Origin: Pseudomonas sp. SCA2728.1_7
GTDB lineage: Bacteria > Pseudomonadota > Gammaproteobacteria > Pseudomonadales > Pseudomonadaceae
Assembly (NCBI RefSeq): GCF_018138145.1
Contig: NZ_CP073104.1
Span: 2,604,001 to 2,668,000 of the forward strand
DNA length: 64,000 nt
Reading direction: 5' to 3'
The notes under the pieces were generated by a model. That model saw only the letters and a program-made list of their open reading frames with translations. It made no database searches and was not told the origin of the DNA. The translations under genes and the position numbers were made by a program. This document shows positions 34,804-44,647 of the stretch, in pieces; within the stretch, counting starts at the first letter, position 1; each line of letters begins with the position of its first letter.

Positions 34804-36063
34804 ATGACAACCTCCCCTGCGCCTTACGCATTTCCCGGTCTGATCGCCCTGGCCCTGGCCGGCGCGGCCCTGCCCGCAGCGGCTGAAGAGGCCGGTTTCA
34901 TCGAAGGGGCCAAGGTCAACCTGAACCTGCGCAACTTCTACATCAACCGCAACTTCACCAATCCGACCAAAGCTCAGGGCAAGGCTGAAGAGTGGACGCA
35001 GAGCTTCATCCTCGACGCCAAATCCGGCTTCACCCAAGGCACCGTCGGCTTCGGCATGGACGTGTTGGGTTTGTATTCGGTAAAGCTTGATGGCGGCAAA
35101 GGCACGGGCGGCACGCAGTTGCTGCCGCTGGATCGCGACGGTCGTCCGGCCGACAACTTTGGCCGAACCAACGTCGCCTTCAAAGCCAAACTCTCGCAGA
35201 CCGAAGTGAAGGTCGGCGAGTGGATGCCGGTGCTGCCGATCCTGCGTTCGGACGACGGCCGCTCGCTGCCGCAGACCTTTCGTGGCGGGCAGATCACTTC
35301 GAAGGAAATCGACGGCCTGACCCTCTACGGCGGCCAGTTCCGCGCCAACAGCCCGCGCGACGACAGCAGCATGAGCGACATGTCGATGACCGGCAAAGCG
35401 GCGTTCACCTCTGATCGCTTCAACTTTCAGGGCGGTGAATACGTTTTCAACGAAAAACGCACACAGATCGGTTTGTGGAACGCCGAACTCAAGGACATCT
35501 ACAGCCAGCAATACGTCAATTTGATCCACAGCCAGCCGCTGGGCGACTGGACGCTGGGCGCCAACCTCGGCTTCTTCTACGGCAAGGATGACGGCAGCGC
35601 CCGCGCCGGCGATCTCGACAACAAGACCTGGTCGGGCATGTTCTCAGCGAAGTACGGCGGCAACACCTTCTACGTCGGCCTGCAGAAACTCACCGGCGAC
35701 AGCGCCTGGATGCGCGTCAACGGCACCAGCGGCGGGACGCTGGCCAACGATAGCTACAACGCTAGTTATGACAATGCGCAGGAGCGTTCCTGGCAAGTGC
35801 GTCACGATTACAACTTCGCCGCGCTGGGCGTCCCAGGCCTGACCCTGATGAACCGCTATATCAGCGGCGACAACGTGCACACAGGGACGATCACCGACGG
35901 CAAGGAATGGGGTCGCGAATCGGAACTGGGCTACACCGTGCAGAGCGGCGCGCTGAAGGATCTCAACGTCCGGTGGCGCAACTCGACCATGCGCCGCGAC
36001 TTCAGCAATAACGAGTTCGATGAGAACCGCTTGATCGTCAGCTACCCGATCAGCCTCCTCTAA
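34804..36063 (+). CDS. OprD-family outer-membrane porin
   Basis: The 419-residue precursor has a signal peptide (MTTSPAPYAFPGLIALALAGAALPAAA) and the OprD start EEAGFIEGAKVNLNLRNFYINRNFTNP. Beta strands follow, with segments such as WTQSFILDAKSGFTQGTVGFGMDVLGLYSVKLDGGKG and ending VRWRNSTMRRDFSNNEFDENRLIVSYPISLL. It is a specific 18-strand porin; members admit amino acids or aromatic acids. The pca cluster on the far side (37-48 kb) makes an aromatic acid such as benzoate or vanillate plausible, but nothing in the sequence shows the substrate. Confidence 0.92.
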   Translation: MTTSPAPYAFPGLIALALAGAALPAAAEEAGFIEGAKVNLNLRNFYINRNFTNPTKAQGKAEEWTQSFILDAKSGFTQGTVGFGMDVLGLYSVKLDGGKGTGGTQLLPLDRDGRPADNFGRTNVAFKAKLSQTEVKVGEWMPVLPILRSDDGRSLPQTFRGGQITSKEIDGLTLYGGQFRANSPRDDSSMSDMSMTGKAAFTSDRFNFQGGEYVFNEKRTQIGLWNAELKDIYSQQYVNLIHSQPLGDWTLGANLGFFYGKDDGSARAGDLDNKTWSGMFSAKYGGNTFYVGLQKLTGDSAWMRVNGTSGGTLANDSYNASYDNAQERSWQVRHDYNFAALGVPGLTLMNRYISGDNVHTGTITDGKEWGRESELGYTVQSGALKDLNVRWRNSTMRRDFSNNEFDENRLIVSYPISLL

Positions 36064-36078
36064 ACACCGCATAAAATT

Positions 36079-36166
36079 GTAGGAGTGAGCCTGCTCGCGA
36101 TAGCGGTTAATCAGTGACATTTAAAGTGACTGACACACCGCTATCGCGAGCAGGCTCACTCCTACA
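36079..36166. repeat. REP pair (REPIN), A type
   Basis: Inverted A-type REPs 15 bp after the porin stop codon. The remaining part of the 277-bp gap has no visible gene. Confidence 0.95.
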
Positions 36167-36340
36167 GGGGTTTTGTGCCATTGGTCTGGAGAAGTGGTGA
36201 TTTGCCGGCCGGCGGGTAAAGTGACAAAACCTGAAGGACTCAGGTGCTTCACCTTTCCGCTTCCGTCGTCGTAGTCGGTCCTCAAGCTGGGAGCCAGGTT
36301 GTCATCGGAAGACACCAACGATCACCGGAGGACCACCTCA

Positions 36341-37144
36341 ATGATCTCTCGTCTCGCAACATCCGACTGGGACGCCAAGGCGTACCAGCAGTTTTTCCGT
36401 CTCAGGCAACGCCCGGTCAATGAATTGCTCGACCGTGTCGACTTGCAAAACCCTCAACGCATTTACGACCTCGGCTGCGGCACCGGCATTGCCACGCAGT
36501 TGCTGGCCAAACGCTGGCCGCGCGCGCAGTTGCAGGGCGTCGACAGCTCCACGCAGATGCTCGATGAAGCACGCTGTCTGCCGATTCGGGCGCAGTGGAA
36601 GTGTTGCGATCTGCTCGATTGGCGGCCGGAGCAGCCGGCGGATCTGCTGCTCGCTGCCGCCGTACTGCACTTTATCGGGGGCCATGAAACGCTGCTGCCG
36701 CACCTGCTCGGTTATCTGAATCCCGGCGGTTGTCTGGCGGCGCACATGCCAGACTGGCGCGATGCGCTGTGGTATCGACTGATGCTCGACACCCTCGAAG
36801 ACGGCGGCCCCGGCGGCACGCCGATGGGCACACCTGAGCTGCGTCAGCGCATGGCGGCGCGGCCATTGTTGGCACTGGAGGATTACTACCGGTTGCTCGC
36901 GCCGCTGACCTCGTCGCTGGATATCTGGGAGACCGAGCAACTGCAGGTAGTCGACGGCAAGTCGCCGGTGTATGACTGGGTGAAGGTCTCGGCGCTGCGG
37001 CCAGTGATGCAGGCGCTGAGTTCAGCGGAACAGGCGCGGTTTATCTATCACTATCTGATGCGAGTGAATAAGCATTATCCGCAGGAGGGTGATGGGCATA
37101 CGTTGTTTGCGTTCAAGCGGATATTTATTGTCGCCAGGGTTTGA
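36341..37144 (+). CDS. tam: Trans-aconitate 2-methyltransferase-like protein
   Basis: The 267-residue class I methyltransferase has the motif I IYDLGCGTGIATQLLAKRWP (about residues 41-60), LQGVDSSTQMLDEA (motif II region) and LLAAAVLHFIGG (motif IV). The end contains YHYLMRVNKHYPQEGDGHTLFAFKRIFIVARV, which matches the Tam C-terminal pattern. Tam methylates trans-aconitate, a spontaneous and inhibitory derivative of cis-aconitate. CGGAGGA stands before the ATG at 36341. It is convergent with the pca operon. The name is given by resemblance only. Confidence 0.78.
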   Translation: MISRLATSDWDAKAYQQFFRLRQRPVNELLDRVDLQNPQRIYDLGCGTGIATQLLAKRWPRAQLQGVDSSTQMLDEARCLPIRAQWKCCDLLDWRPEQPADLLLAAAVLHFIGGHETLLPHLLGYLNPGGCLAAHMPDWRDALWYRLMLDTLEDGGPGGTPMGTPELRQRMAARPLLALEDYYRLLAPLTSSLDIWETEQLQVVDGKSPVYDWVKVSALRPVMQALSSAEQARFIYHYLMRVNKHYPQEGDGHTLFAFKRIFIVARV

Positions 37145-37162
37145 TTCGTCACGGCCACTACC

Positions 37163-37233
37163 GCTATCGCGAGCAGGCTCACTCCTACAGGGGGAACGCA
37201 TTCCAAATGTAGGAGTGAGCCTGCTCGCGATGG
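37163..37233. repeat. REP pair (REPIN), A type
   Basis: Inverted A-type REPs lie between the convergent Tam-like gene and pcaC. Confidence 0.95.
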
Positions 37234-37251
37234 CGTCAGCCCGGCCAACGA

Positions 37252-37644
37252 CTATTCCCGGGATTCGACACCCAACTCATCCCACACCGACTCGGCCAGA
37301 TGAAACGTCGCATTCGCCGCCGGAATTCCGCAATAAATCGCGCTCTGCATGATCACTTCCTTGATCTCACCACGGCTAACGCCATTATTCGCCGCCGCAC
37401 GCAAATGCAGTTTCAACTCGCCCTCACGATTCATGCCGATCAGCATGGCGATAGTGATCAAACTGCGCGTATGACGTGGCAAACCCGGACGCGTCCAGAT
37501 ATCGCCCCAGGCATGCCGGGTGATCATCTCCTGAAACTCCGAGTTGAACTCGGTCAGTGTGGTCAGGCTGCGATCGACATGTGCATCGCCGAGCACTGCG
37601 CGGCGTACCTGCATGCCTTCGTCGTAACGTTGTTCCTCGTCCAC
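37252..37644 (-). CDS. pcaC: 4-carboxymuconolactone decarboxylase
   Basis: The 130-residue enzyme has the carboxymuconolactone decarboxylase fold: GDAHVDRSLTTLTEFNSEFQEMITRHAWGDIWTRPGLPRHTRSLITIAMLIGMNR, then LKLHLRAAANNGVSRGEIKEVIMQSAIYCGIPAANATFHLAESV. The start is a GTG at 37644 preceded by AAGGGG; an upstream extension in the same frame to 37782 would overlap pcaD. It converts gamma-carboxymuconolactone into beta-ketoadipate enol-lactone. It is the last gene of pcaTBDC. Confidence 0.92.
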   Translation of the reverse strand: MDEEQRYDEGMQVRRAVLGDAHVDRSLTTLTEFNSEFQEMITRHAWGDIWTRPGLPRHTRSLITIAMLIGMNREGELKLHLRAAANNGVSRGEIKEVIMQSAIYCGIPAANATFHLAESVWDELGVESRE

Positions 37645-37657
37645 GAAAATCCCCTTA

Positions 37658-38446
37658 TCAGGCGTTGAGAAACGCCAACACGCGATCACTGAAATCTGCA
37701 CCGGCCTGCACGTTGGACAGATGCGCCGCATAGAACTCGGCGTATTCGGCACCGCGTACATGCTCCTGAATAAAGTGCCCACCAGACGGCGGCGTCACCG
37801 CATCTTCAGTGCCGGCGATCACCAGCAACGGCACGTTGATCGACGCCAGTTGCTCGCGGAAATCGGCATCACGCACCGCCGCGCAATTGGCCGCGTAACC
37901 TTCAGGCGAAGTGGCTGCGAGCATGTCGGTAATCTGCTTGGCCGCCGCCGGGTGTGCTGCCGAGAAGTCCGGGGTAAACCAGCGGGCAATCGAAGCATCA
38001 CGCAGGGCCACCATCGCCGCCGCGCCATCGCGCAGTACGGTTTCGATGCGTGGATTCCACACCGACGGATCACCGATTTTTGCCGCTGTGTTGCAGACGA
38101 TCAGCTTGTGCAGACGATGACCAGCATTGATTCCCAGCCACTGGCCGATCAGGCCGCCCATCGACAGTCCGCAGAAATGCGCACGTTCAATGTGCAACGC
38201 ATCCAGCAAGCCGAGCACGTCGTGACCGAGTTGCTCGATGCTGTAAGGCCCCGGCGTCACCAGTGATTGGCCATGGCCACGGGTGTCGAAGCGCAGCACG
38301 CGAAAATGCTCGGTAAACGCCGGCATCTGCGCGTCCCACATGTGCAGATCCGTGCCCAGCGAGTTGGACAGCACCAGCACCGGCGCATCGACCGGGCCCT
38401 CGATTTGATAGTGCAGTTCGCCATCGGCGAGTTGAACGAAAGCCAC
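37658..38446 (-). CDS. pcaD: 3-oxoadipate enol-lactonase
   Basis: A 262-residue alpha/beta hydrolase: LVLSNSLGTDLHMWDAQMPAFTEHFRVLRFDTRGHGQS, the nucleophile elbow FCGLSMGGLIGQW (Ser104) and a late acid and histidine region (VIAGTEDAVTPPSGGHFIQEHV). It hydrolyses the enol-lactone to beta-ketoadipate, the last step before CoA transfer. It lies 12 bp after pcaB and 13 bp before pcaC. GGAGAG precedes the start. Confidence 0.93.
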   Translation of the reverse strand: MAFVQLADGELHYQIEGPVDAPVLVLSNSLGTDLHMWDAQMPAFTEHFRVLRFDTRGHGQSLVTPGPYSIEQLGHDVLGLLDALHIERAHFCGLSMGGLIGQWLGINAGHRLHKLIVCNTAAKIGDPSVWNPRIETVLRDGAAAMVALRDASIARWFTPDFSAAHPAAAKQITDMLAATSPEGYAANCAAVRDADFREQLASINVPLLVIAGTEDAVTPPSGGHFIQEHVRGAEYAEFYAAHLSNVQAGADFSDRVLAFLNA

Positions 38447-38458
38447 AGCCCTCTCCTT

Positions 38459-39823
38459 TCAGTCAGACAATGCGTTGTGTTCGGCCACCGCGCGCTCGAC
38501 CCAGGTTTTCGCCTGACCGAGGTAATGGGCGGGGTTCAGAAGATGATCGAGTTCAGCGCTGCTCAACTCGGCGGTGACTTGCGGTTCGTCACCGAGTACG
38601 GCGCGCAAATGACGCTGCTCGGCCACCGCGCGTTTGCAGCATTGCTCAAGCAGATGATGCGCGGTGTCGCGGCCGACCCGCTGGGCGAGGACGATGCTCA
38701 CGGCTTCGGCCAGCACCAGCCCTTGGGTCAGTTCGAGATTGCGCGACATACGTTCAGCGTCGACTTCGAGCCCTTGCGCCAACAACCGAGCCTGTTGCAG
38801 CGAACCGGAAACAAGGCAGCAAATCTCCGGCAAGGTTTCCCATTCGGCATGCCACAGGCCGAGACTGCGTTCATGTTCCTGCGGCATCGCGCTGAACAGC
38901 GTCGAGACCAGACCCGGCACCCGCGTCGCTGCGCCGATCAACACCGCCGCGCCGACCGGATTGCGTTTGTGCGGCATGGTCGACGAACCACCCTTGCCCG
39001 GCGCTGAAGGCTCGAAAACCTCAGCGGCTTCGGTCTGCATCAACAGGCTGATGTCGCGGCCGAATTTGCCGAGGCTGCCGGCGATCAAACCGAGCACCGC
39101 GCCAAACTCGACCACGCGATCGCGCTGGGTGTGCCACGGTTGTTCCGGCAAGGTCAGTTGCAGTTCTTCAGCCAACGCTTGCGCAATCGGCATCGCCTGT
39201 TCACCCAACGCGGCAAGCGTCCCCGATGCACCGCCAAACTGCAGCACCAGTAAACGCGGCTTGAGTTCGCGCAAGCGCTGACGGCTGCGAGTCACAGCGC
39301 CCAGCCATCCGGCGATTTTCATGCCCAGGGTCACCGGCGTCGCGTGTTGCAACCAAGTGCGTCCGGCCAGCGGCGTTGCAGCATGGCGTTGGGCTTGAAC
39401 AGCGAGAGAGTCAGCCAGTTGCGCCAGATCGTCTTCGATCAACACCAATGCCTGACGCAATTGCAGCACCAGCCCCGAGTCCATCACGTCCTGACTGGTC
39501 GCCCCCAAATGCACATAACGCTCGGCTTCGGCACTGGTCGCGGCAATCTGCTTGCCCAACGCTTTGACCAACGGAATCGCCGAATTGCCGGCCGTGGCAA
39601 TCGCCTCGCCCAGCGCCGCAAAGTCATACAACCCCGCGTTACACGCCGCTGCAATCGGTGCGACAGCCGCAGAAGGAATCAGACCAACCCGCGCCTCGGC
39701 CCGCGCCAGCGCCGCTTCGAAGTCGAGCATCGCCTGCACACGGCCCTGATCGCAGAACACTTCACGCATATTGCGGGCAGTGAAGTAGGCATCGAACAAT
39801 TGATTGCCCGGTCGCTGAGTCAT
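38459..39823 (-). CDS. pcaB: 3-carboxy-cis,cis-muconate cycloisomerase
   Basis: The 454-residue protein belongs to the fumarase/adenylosuccinate lyase superfamily. The signature GKGGSSTMPHKRNPV and an earlier GATSQDVMDSGLVLQLRQAL are visible. It lactonises beta-carboxymuconate. The ATG at 39823 follows CAAGGACTG; the frame open to 39865 would extend it without conserved sequence. It is in the order T-B-D-C, as in other pseudomonads. Confidence 0.94.
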   Translation of the reverse strand: MTQRPGNQLFDAYFTARNMREVFCDQGRVQAMLDFEAALARAEARVGLIPSAAVAPIAAACNAGLYDFAALGEAIATAGNSAIPLVKALGKQIAATSAEAERYVHLGATSQDVMDSGLVLQLRQALVLIEDDLAQLADSLAVQAQRHAATPLAGRTWLQHATPVTLGMKIAGWLGAVTRSRQRLRELKPRLLVLQFGGASGTLAALGEQAMPIAQALAEELQLTLPEQPWHTQRDRVVEFGAVLGLIAGSLGKFGRDISLLMQTEAAEVFEPSAPGKGGSSTMPHKRNPVGAAVLIGAATRVPGLVSTLFSAMPQEHERSLGLWHAEWETLPEICCLVSGSLQQARLLAQGLEVDAERMSRNLELTQGLVLAEAVSIVLAQRVGRDTAHHLLEQCCKRAVAEQRHLRAVLGDEPQVTAELSSAELDHLLNPAHYLGQAKTWVERAVAEHNALSD

Positions 39824-39869
39824 AAACAGTCCTTGCCGGCGCGGGCCATCACGGCCCGCGCGCATCGGG

Positions 39870-41165
39870 TTAGAGATCGTGGTGCAAATACGCCGCCTGT
39901 TTCGGCAAGCGCAGACTGAACAGGAAGGCGATCGCCATCATCGCCGTCACGTACCAGTAGAAGGAGTTTTCCATGCCGATGTTCTTCAGGCTCAGGGCGA
40001 CGAATTCCGCCGAGCCACCGAAGATCGCATTCGCCACCGCATAGGCCAGACCGACACCGAGGGCGCGGACTTCCGGCGGGAACATTTCAGCTTTTACCAG
40101 ACCGCTGATCGAGGTGTAGAAACTGACAATCGCCAGCGCCACGGTGATCAGCACAAAGGCGAGGAACGGGCTGCTGACGCTTTTCAGGCTCAGCAGAATC
40201 GGCACGGTAAACAGCGTACCGAGCGCGCCGAACCAGAGCATCGAATTACGTCGACCGATCTTGTCAGCGAGCATGCCGAACAGCGGCTGCATGCACATAT
40301 ACAGGAACAGCGCGCCGGTCATGATGTAGCTGGCGGTCTTGGCGTGCATACCGGCGGTGTTCACCAGGTACTTCTGCATGTAGGTGGTGAAAGTGTAGAA
40401 AATCAGCGAGCCACCGGCGGTGTAACCGAGCACGGTAATGAACGCGGCTTTGTGATCGCGGAACAGCGCGGCGATGCTGCCAGCGTCTTTGTGTTCGCGG
40501 GTTTCCTTGTTGGTGGTTTCTTTCAGGCTGCGACGCAGGAACAGCGAAATCAATGCCGCCACCGCACCGACCACAAACGGAATCCGCCAGCCGTAGGCGC
40601 GCAGGTCTTCTTCGGTAAGGAATTGCTGCAGCACTACTACCAGCGACACCGCCAGTAGTTGCCCGCCGATCAGCGTCACGTACTGGAACGAGGCGAAAAA
40701 TCCGCGCTGGCCCTTGAGGGCGACTTCGCTCATGTAGGTGGCGGTGGTGCCGTACTCGCCGCCGACCGACAGGCCTTGCAGCAAGCGTGCGAACAACAGC
40801 AAGACCGGCGCCCAGACGCCGATGTCCTTATAGGTCGGCAGGCAGGCGATCAGCAACGAGCCGAAGCACATCATCAGAATCGAGATGAGCATCGAATTCT
40901 TGCGCCCGTGCTTGTCGGCAACCCGGCCGAAAATCCAGCCACCGATCGGACGCATAAGGAAGCCGGCGGCGAACACGCCAGCGGTGTTGACCAGTTGCAC
41001 CGTCGGGTTGTCGGAGGGGAAAAACGCCGGGGCGAAATAGATCGCGCAGAAGGCGTAGACGTAGAAGTCGAACCATTCGACAAGGTTGCCGGACGAGGCG
41101 CCGACAATGGCAAAGATGCGCTTGCTGCGCTCTTCACCGCTGTAATGGGAGGTGGTGGTTGTCAT
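39870..41165 (-). CDS. pcaT: Beta-ketoadipate transporter (MHS/MFS family)
   Basis: A 431-residue permease of the metabolite:H+ symporter family with 12 helices: [31 protein letters not shown] at the start, [28 protein letters not shown] as the MHS loop motif, and [19 protein letters not shown]. Similar proteins carry alpha-ketoglutarate and, in pca clusters, beta-ketoadipate (PcaT). The assignment to beta-ketoadipate comes from context. It is separated from pcaG by a 191-bp gap with a REP pair, so it may start a separate transcript TBDC. Confidence 0.88.
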   Translation of the reverse strand: MTTTTSHYSGEERSKRIFAIVGASSGNLVEWFDFYVYAFCAIYFAPAFFPSDNPTVQLVNTAGVFAAGFLMRPIGGWIFGRVADKHGRKNSMLISILMMCFGSLLIACLPTYKDIGVWAPVLLLFARLLQGLSVGGEYGTTATYMSEVALKGQRGFFASFQYVTLIGGQLLAVSLVVVLQQFLTEEDLRAYGWRIPFVVGAVAALISLFLRRSLKETTNKETREHKDAGSIAALFRDHKAAFITVLGYTAGGSLIFYTFTTYMQKYLVNTAGMHAKTASYIMTGALFLYMCMQPLFGMLADKIGRRNSMLWFGALGTLFTVPILLSLKSVSSPFLAFVLITVALAIVSFYTSISGLVKAEMFPPEVRALGVGLAYAVANAIFGGSAEFVALSLKNIGMENSFYWYVTAMMAIAFLFSLRLPKQAAYLHHDL

Positions 41166-41251
41166 TGTTTTTCACTCGATAGGGACAGTGAGAGTCTAGA
41201 CATACTTTGCAACAGTCCCGTTCCACAGTTCCATCTGCAACACAGTTCCCT

Positions 41252-41340
41252 TGTAGGAGTGAGCCTGCTCGCGATGGCGGTGTGTCATTCAGACCATTTA
41301 AATCTGACACACCGCCATCGCGGGCAGGCTCACTCCTACA
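41252..41340. repeat. REP pair (REPIN), A type
   Basis: Inverted A-type REPs between pcaG and pcaT. One copy has CGCGGGCAGG in place of CGCGAGCAGG. Confidence 0.95.
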
Positions 41341-41356
41341 GGGATTGGGGTGTTCT

Positions 41357-41923
41357 TCAGTAATCGAAGAACACCGTCTCGGCATCAGTGCCTTGCAGAA
41401 TCACATTCCACTGGTAAACACCCGAGGCGTCCTGCTTGGCCAGCAACGTACTGCGACGCTCAGCCGGCACGCACTCAAGCAGCGGATCATCAACGTTCGC
41501 CAGCTCGCCTTCAAAGTAGATTCGCGTCAGCAAATGCTTCACCAACCCGCGCGCAAACACCAGCACCACCAGATGCGGTGCCTGGGTCGAGCCCTTCAGC
41601 CCTTCAACCGTGCCCGGTTTGATCGTGGTGAAACGGAAGCGCCCTTCCGCATCCACCGGCACCCGGCCAAAGCCTTCAAAGTTCGGATCGAGCGGTTTGT
41701 CCTGCTCGTCTTCCGGGTGGTCGTATTTGCCGGCGGCATTCGCCTGCCAGACTTCAAGCATGGCGTCGTTGACGACATCGCCGTTGCCATCCACCACTTG
41801 CCCGGTGATCGCCACGCGCTCGCCGAGGGTCTGCTCGACGGTGAGGTTTTCGCGGTTCAGCCAGGTCAGGCCGATGTGGTAGTACGGCCCGACGGTGTGG
41901 GACGTGGTCGCAGTCAGCGTCAT
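41357..41923 (-). CDS. pcaG: Protocatechuate 3,4-dioxygenase alpha chain
   Basis: The 188-residue subunit has the intradiol dioxygenase fold: TTSHTVGPYYHIGL at the start, VVDGNGDVVNDAMLEVWQANAAGKYDHPED, and FRFTTIKPGTVEG. The iron ligands are supplied by the beta chain, and this subunit lacks the HIHF motif, as expected. Its ATG at 41923 is one base after the pcaH stop codon and has GGAG upstream. Confidence 0.94.
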   Translation of the reverse strand: MTLTATTSHTVGPYYHIGLTWLNRENLTVEQTLGERVAITGQVVDGNGDVVNDAMLEVWQANAAGKYDHPEDEQDKPLDPNFEGFGRVPVDAEGRFRFTTIKPGTVEGLKGSTQAPHLVVLVFARGLVKHLLTRIYFEGELANVDDPLLECVPAERRSTLLAKQDASGVYQWNVILQGTDAETVFFDY

Positions 41924-41924
41924 C

Positions 41925-42629
41925 TTATTTCTCCATCGGCGTGGCTTCACGCCCGCGCAGCACGATGTCCCAACGATAACCGAGGGCGTAGGACGGAATG
42001 GTTTTTTCCAGATCGAAACTGGCGATCAGGCGTTCCTTGGCCGAAGTGTCCGGCACGCAGTTGTAGATCGGGTCGTAGGCCAGCAGCGGATCGCCCGGGA
42101 AATACATTTGCGTGACCAGGCGCGTAAGAATGCTCGGCCCGAACAGCGAAAAGTGGATGTGCGCCGGGCGCCAGGCGTTGTGGTGGTTGCCCCACGGGTA
42201 GGCGCCGGGCTTGATGGTCTGGAACTGATACCAGCCGTCAGCATCGGTGACGGTGCGGCCGGTGCCGGTGAAGTTCGGGTCCAGCGGCGCATCGTGCAGG
42301 TCGCGCTTGTGGTTGTAGCGGCCGGCGGCGTTGGCCTGCCAGATTTCCACCAGAATTCCCGGCACCGGCAGACCGTTTTCGTCGAGCACGCGGCCGTGAA
42401 CGATGATGCGCTCACCTTGCGGCTCGCCTGCATGCTGTGCGGTCAGGTCGTTATCGGTGTCGCCCACACGCTCGGCGCCGATGGTCGGGCCGGTGATTTC
42501 CGACAGCGAGTGCGGCAGAAACACCAACGGCTTCGACGGCGAGCGCAGGTTGGTGGATTGATACGTCGGGTGCAGATACTCAGGCTGAGTGCCTTCCTGC
42601 GGACGACGGTAACCAGGCTTGTCAGACAT
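41925..42629 (-). CDS. pcaH: Protocatechuate 3,4-dioxygenase beta chain
   Basis: The 234-residue catalytic subunit carries the non-haem Fe(III) ligands, as seen by comparison with the P. putida enzyme: Tyr105 (AAGRYNHKRD), Tyr144 (KPGAYPWGNHH), His157 and His159 (RPAHIHFSLFG). It cleaves protocatechuate to beta-carboxy-cis,cis-muconate. It follows pcaF by 36 bp and precedes pcaG by one base. GAGGAAAGC precedes the start. Confidence 0.96.
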   Translation of the reverse strand: MSDKPGYRRPQEGTQPEYLHPTYQSTNLRSPSKPLVFLPHSLSEITGPTIGAERVGDTDNDLTAQHAGEPQGERIIVHGRVLDENGLPVPGILVEIWQANAAGRYNHKRDLHDAPLDPNFTGTGRTVTDADGWYQFQTIKPGAYPWGNHHNAWRPAHIHFSLFGPSILTRLVTQMYFPGDPLLAYDPIYNCVPDTSAKERLIASFDLEKTIPSYALGYRWDIVLRGREATPMEK

Positions 42630-42665
42630 GTCGCTTTCCTCTGTTCTTTTTCGTCACGGCTTGCG

Positions 42666-43871
42666 TCAGACGCGTTCGATGGCCAGGGCCAGACCTTGGC
42701 CGACACCGACGCACATGGTCGCCAGACCTTTCTTGCCGCCGGTCTTTTCCAACTGATGCAGCGCGGTCAACACCAGACGCGCACCGCTCATGCCCAACGG
42801 GTGACCGAGGGCGATCGCGCCGCCATTCGGGTTGACCTGCGCAGCGTCATCGGCCAGACCCAGTTCACGCAGCACCGCCAAGCCTTGGCTGGCAAATGCT
42901 TCGTTGAGTTCGATCACGTCGAAATCGCTGACCGCGACGCCCAGGCGCTCGATCAATTTGCGCACCGCCGGCACCGGGCCGATGCCCATCACTCGCGGCG
43001 CCACACCGGCGCTGGCCATGCCGAGCACTTTGGCGCGGGCGGTCAGGCCATGCTTTTTCACGGCTTCAGCGGAAGCGAGAATCAGTGCAGCAGCACCGTC
43101 GTTGACACCGGAAGCATTGCCGGCGGTAACGGTTTTGTCCGGGCCGTTGACTGGCTTCAGCTTGGTCAGCGCTTCGATCGTGGTATCGGCGCGCGGATGT
43201 TCGTCCTGGCTGACCACGGTTTCGCCTTTCTTGTGGGCGATCCGCACTTCGACGATTTCTTCGGCGAAGTAGCCCGCAGCCTGCGCGGCGGCGGTACGTT
43301 GCTGACTGCGTAGAGCAAAAGCGTCTTGATCGGCGCGCGACACTTTATAGTCGTCGGCGACGTTGTCGGCAGTCTGCGGCATCGCGTCGACGCCGTACTG
43401 CGCCTTCATCAACGGGTTGATGAAACGCCAGCCGATGGTGGTGTCTTCCAGCTTCATGTTGCGCGAAAACGCCGCGTCAGCCTTGCCCATCACGAACGGC
43501 GCGCGGGACATCGATTCGACGCCACCGGCAATCGCCAGCTCCATCTCGCCGCTGGCAATCGCCCGGAATGCGGTGCCGATCGCGTCCATGCCCGAAGCGC
43601 AAAGACGATTGAGGGTCACGCCCGGTACGCTGTCCGGCAGGCCGGCCAGCAGCAGCGCCATGCGCGCAACGTTGCGGTTGTCTTCGCCGGCCTGGTTGGC
43701 GCAACCGAGGAAGACTTCGTCGATGGCGTTCCAGTCCACCGAGGGATTGCGTTCCATCAGGGCTTTGATCGGCACTGCGGCCAGGTCATCGGCGCGGACG
43801 GCGGACAAACCGCCGCCGAAACGGCCGATCGGTGTGCGAATCGCGTCGCAGATATAAACGTCACGCATCAT
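42666..43871 (-). CDS. pcaF: 3-oxoadipyl-CoA thiolase
   Basis: The 401-residue thiolase has the acyl-enzyme cysteine in LNRLCASGMDAIGTAF (Cys91), the NEAFA motif (VIELNEAFASQGLAVL), and the C-terminal HPLGMSGARLV and CVGVGQGLALAIER. It cleaves beta-ketoadipyl-CoA to succinyl-CoA and acetyl-CoA. The start overlaps the pcaJ stop codon by four bases. Two ATGs stand next to each other (MMRD), and either may be used. Confidence 0.94.
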   Translation of the reverse strand: MMRDVYICDAIRTPIGRFGGGLSAVRADDLAAVPIKALMERNPSVDWNAIDEVFLGCANQAGEDNRNVARMALLLAGLPDSVPGVTLNRLCASGMDAIGTAFRAIASGEMELAIAGGVESMSRAPFVMGKADAAFSRNMKLEDTTIGWRFINPLMKAQYGVDAMPQTADNVADDYKVSRADQDAFALRSQQRTAAAQAAGYFAEEIVEVRIAHKKGETVVSQDEHPRADTTIEALTKLKPVNGPDKTVTAGNASGVNDGAAALILASAEAVKKHGLTARAKVLGMASAGVAPRVMGIGPVPAVRKLIERLGVAVSDFDVIELNEAFASQGLAVLRELGLADDAAQVNPNGGAIALGHPLGMSGARLVLTALHQLEKTGGKKGLATMCVGVGQGLALAIERV

Positions 43872-44647
43872 GCTTCTCCCGGGGCCTGGCCGTGGGCGGC
43901 GGCGGTGCGCGCTTCGAGATCGCGCAGCGCGGTCAGTTCGACTTCAGTCGGCTCCGCAGTGCTCTCGACGTTGTCAGCAAAACGGATCGCCCAACCGGTG
44001 GCCGCGACCACTTGCTCGCGGGTCACGCCCGGGTGCAGTGCGGTGACCACAAATTCGTGGGTGCCCTCTTCCGGTTCCATGATGCACAGGTCGGTGATGA
44101 TGCCGACCGGCCCGGCGCCCGGCAGGCCAAGACGTTTGCGCGAATCGCCGCCCTCGCCGTGACCGACCGAGGTGATGAAATCGAGCTTGTCGACAAACGA
44201 GCGCGCCGACTGTTTAAGGATGATCAAAACGCTTTTCGCCGAGCCGGCAATCTCCGGCGCGCCACCGGCACCCGGCAGACGCACTTTTGGCGAGAAGTAA
44301 TCGCCAACCACGGTGGTATTGATGTTGCCGAAACGGTCGACCTGCGCGGCGCCGAGAAAACCGACGTCGATGCGCCCGCCCTGCAACCAGTAGCGAAAAA
44401 TCTCACCGGTCGGCACGACAGTGTCAGCGGTTTCAGCGAGTTCGCCGTCACCAATGGACAGCGGCAGCACGCTCGGCTTGGCACCAATCGGACCCGATTC
44501 GTAGATCAGCACCACGTCCGGCGACGAGGTCAGACGCGCAAGGTTGGCGGCTTTCGACGGCAGGCCGATACCGACGAAGCATACCGAGCCGTTCTTCAGG
44601 CGACGGGCCGCCGCGACGGTCATCATTTCATTGGTGGTGTAAGTCAT
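43868..44647 (-). CDS. pcaJ: 3-oxoadipate CoA-transferase subunit B
   Basis: The 259-residue subunit has VCFVGIGLPSKAANLARL at the start, and the active-site glutamate in LIYESGPIGAKP. It has also LGAAQVDRFGNINTTVV and LPGAGGAPEIA. It works with PcaI to transfer CoA from succinyl-CoA to beta-ketoadipate. Its ATG overlaps the pcaI stop codon by one base. Confidence 0.94.
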   Translation of the reverse strand: MTYTTNEMMTVAAARRLKNGSVCFVGIGLPSKAANLARLTSSPDVVLIYESGPIGAKPSVLPLSIGDGELAETADTVVPTGEIFRYWLQGGRIDVGFLGAAQVDRFGNINTTVVGDYFSPKVRLPGAGGAPEIAGSAKSVLIILKQSARSFVDKLDFITSVGHGEGGDSRKRLGLPGAGPVGIITDLCIMEPEEGTHEFVVTALHPGVTREQVVAATGWAIRFADNVESTAEPTEVELTALRDLEARTAAAHGQAPGEA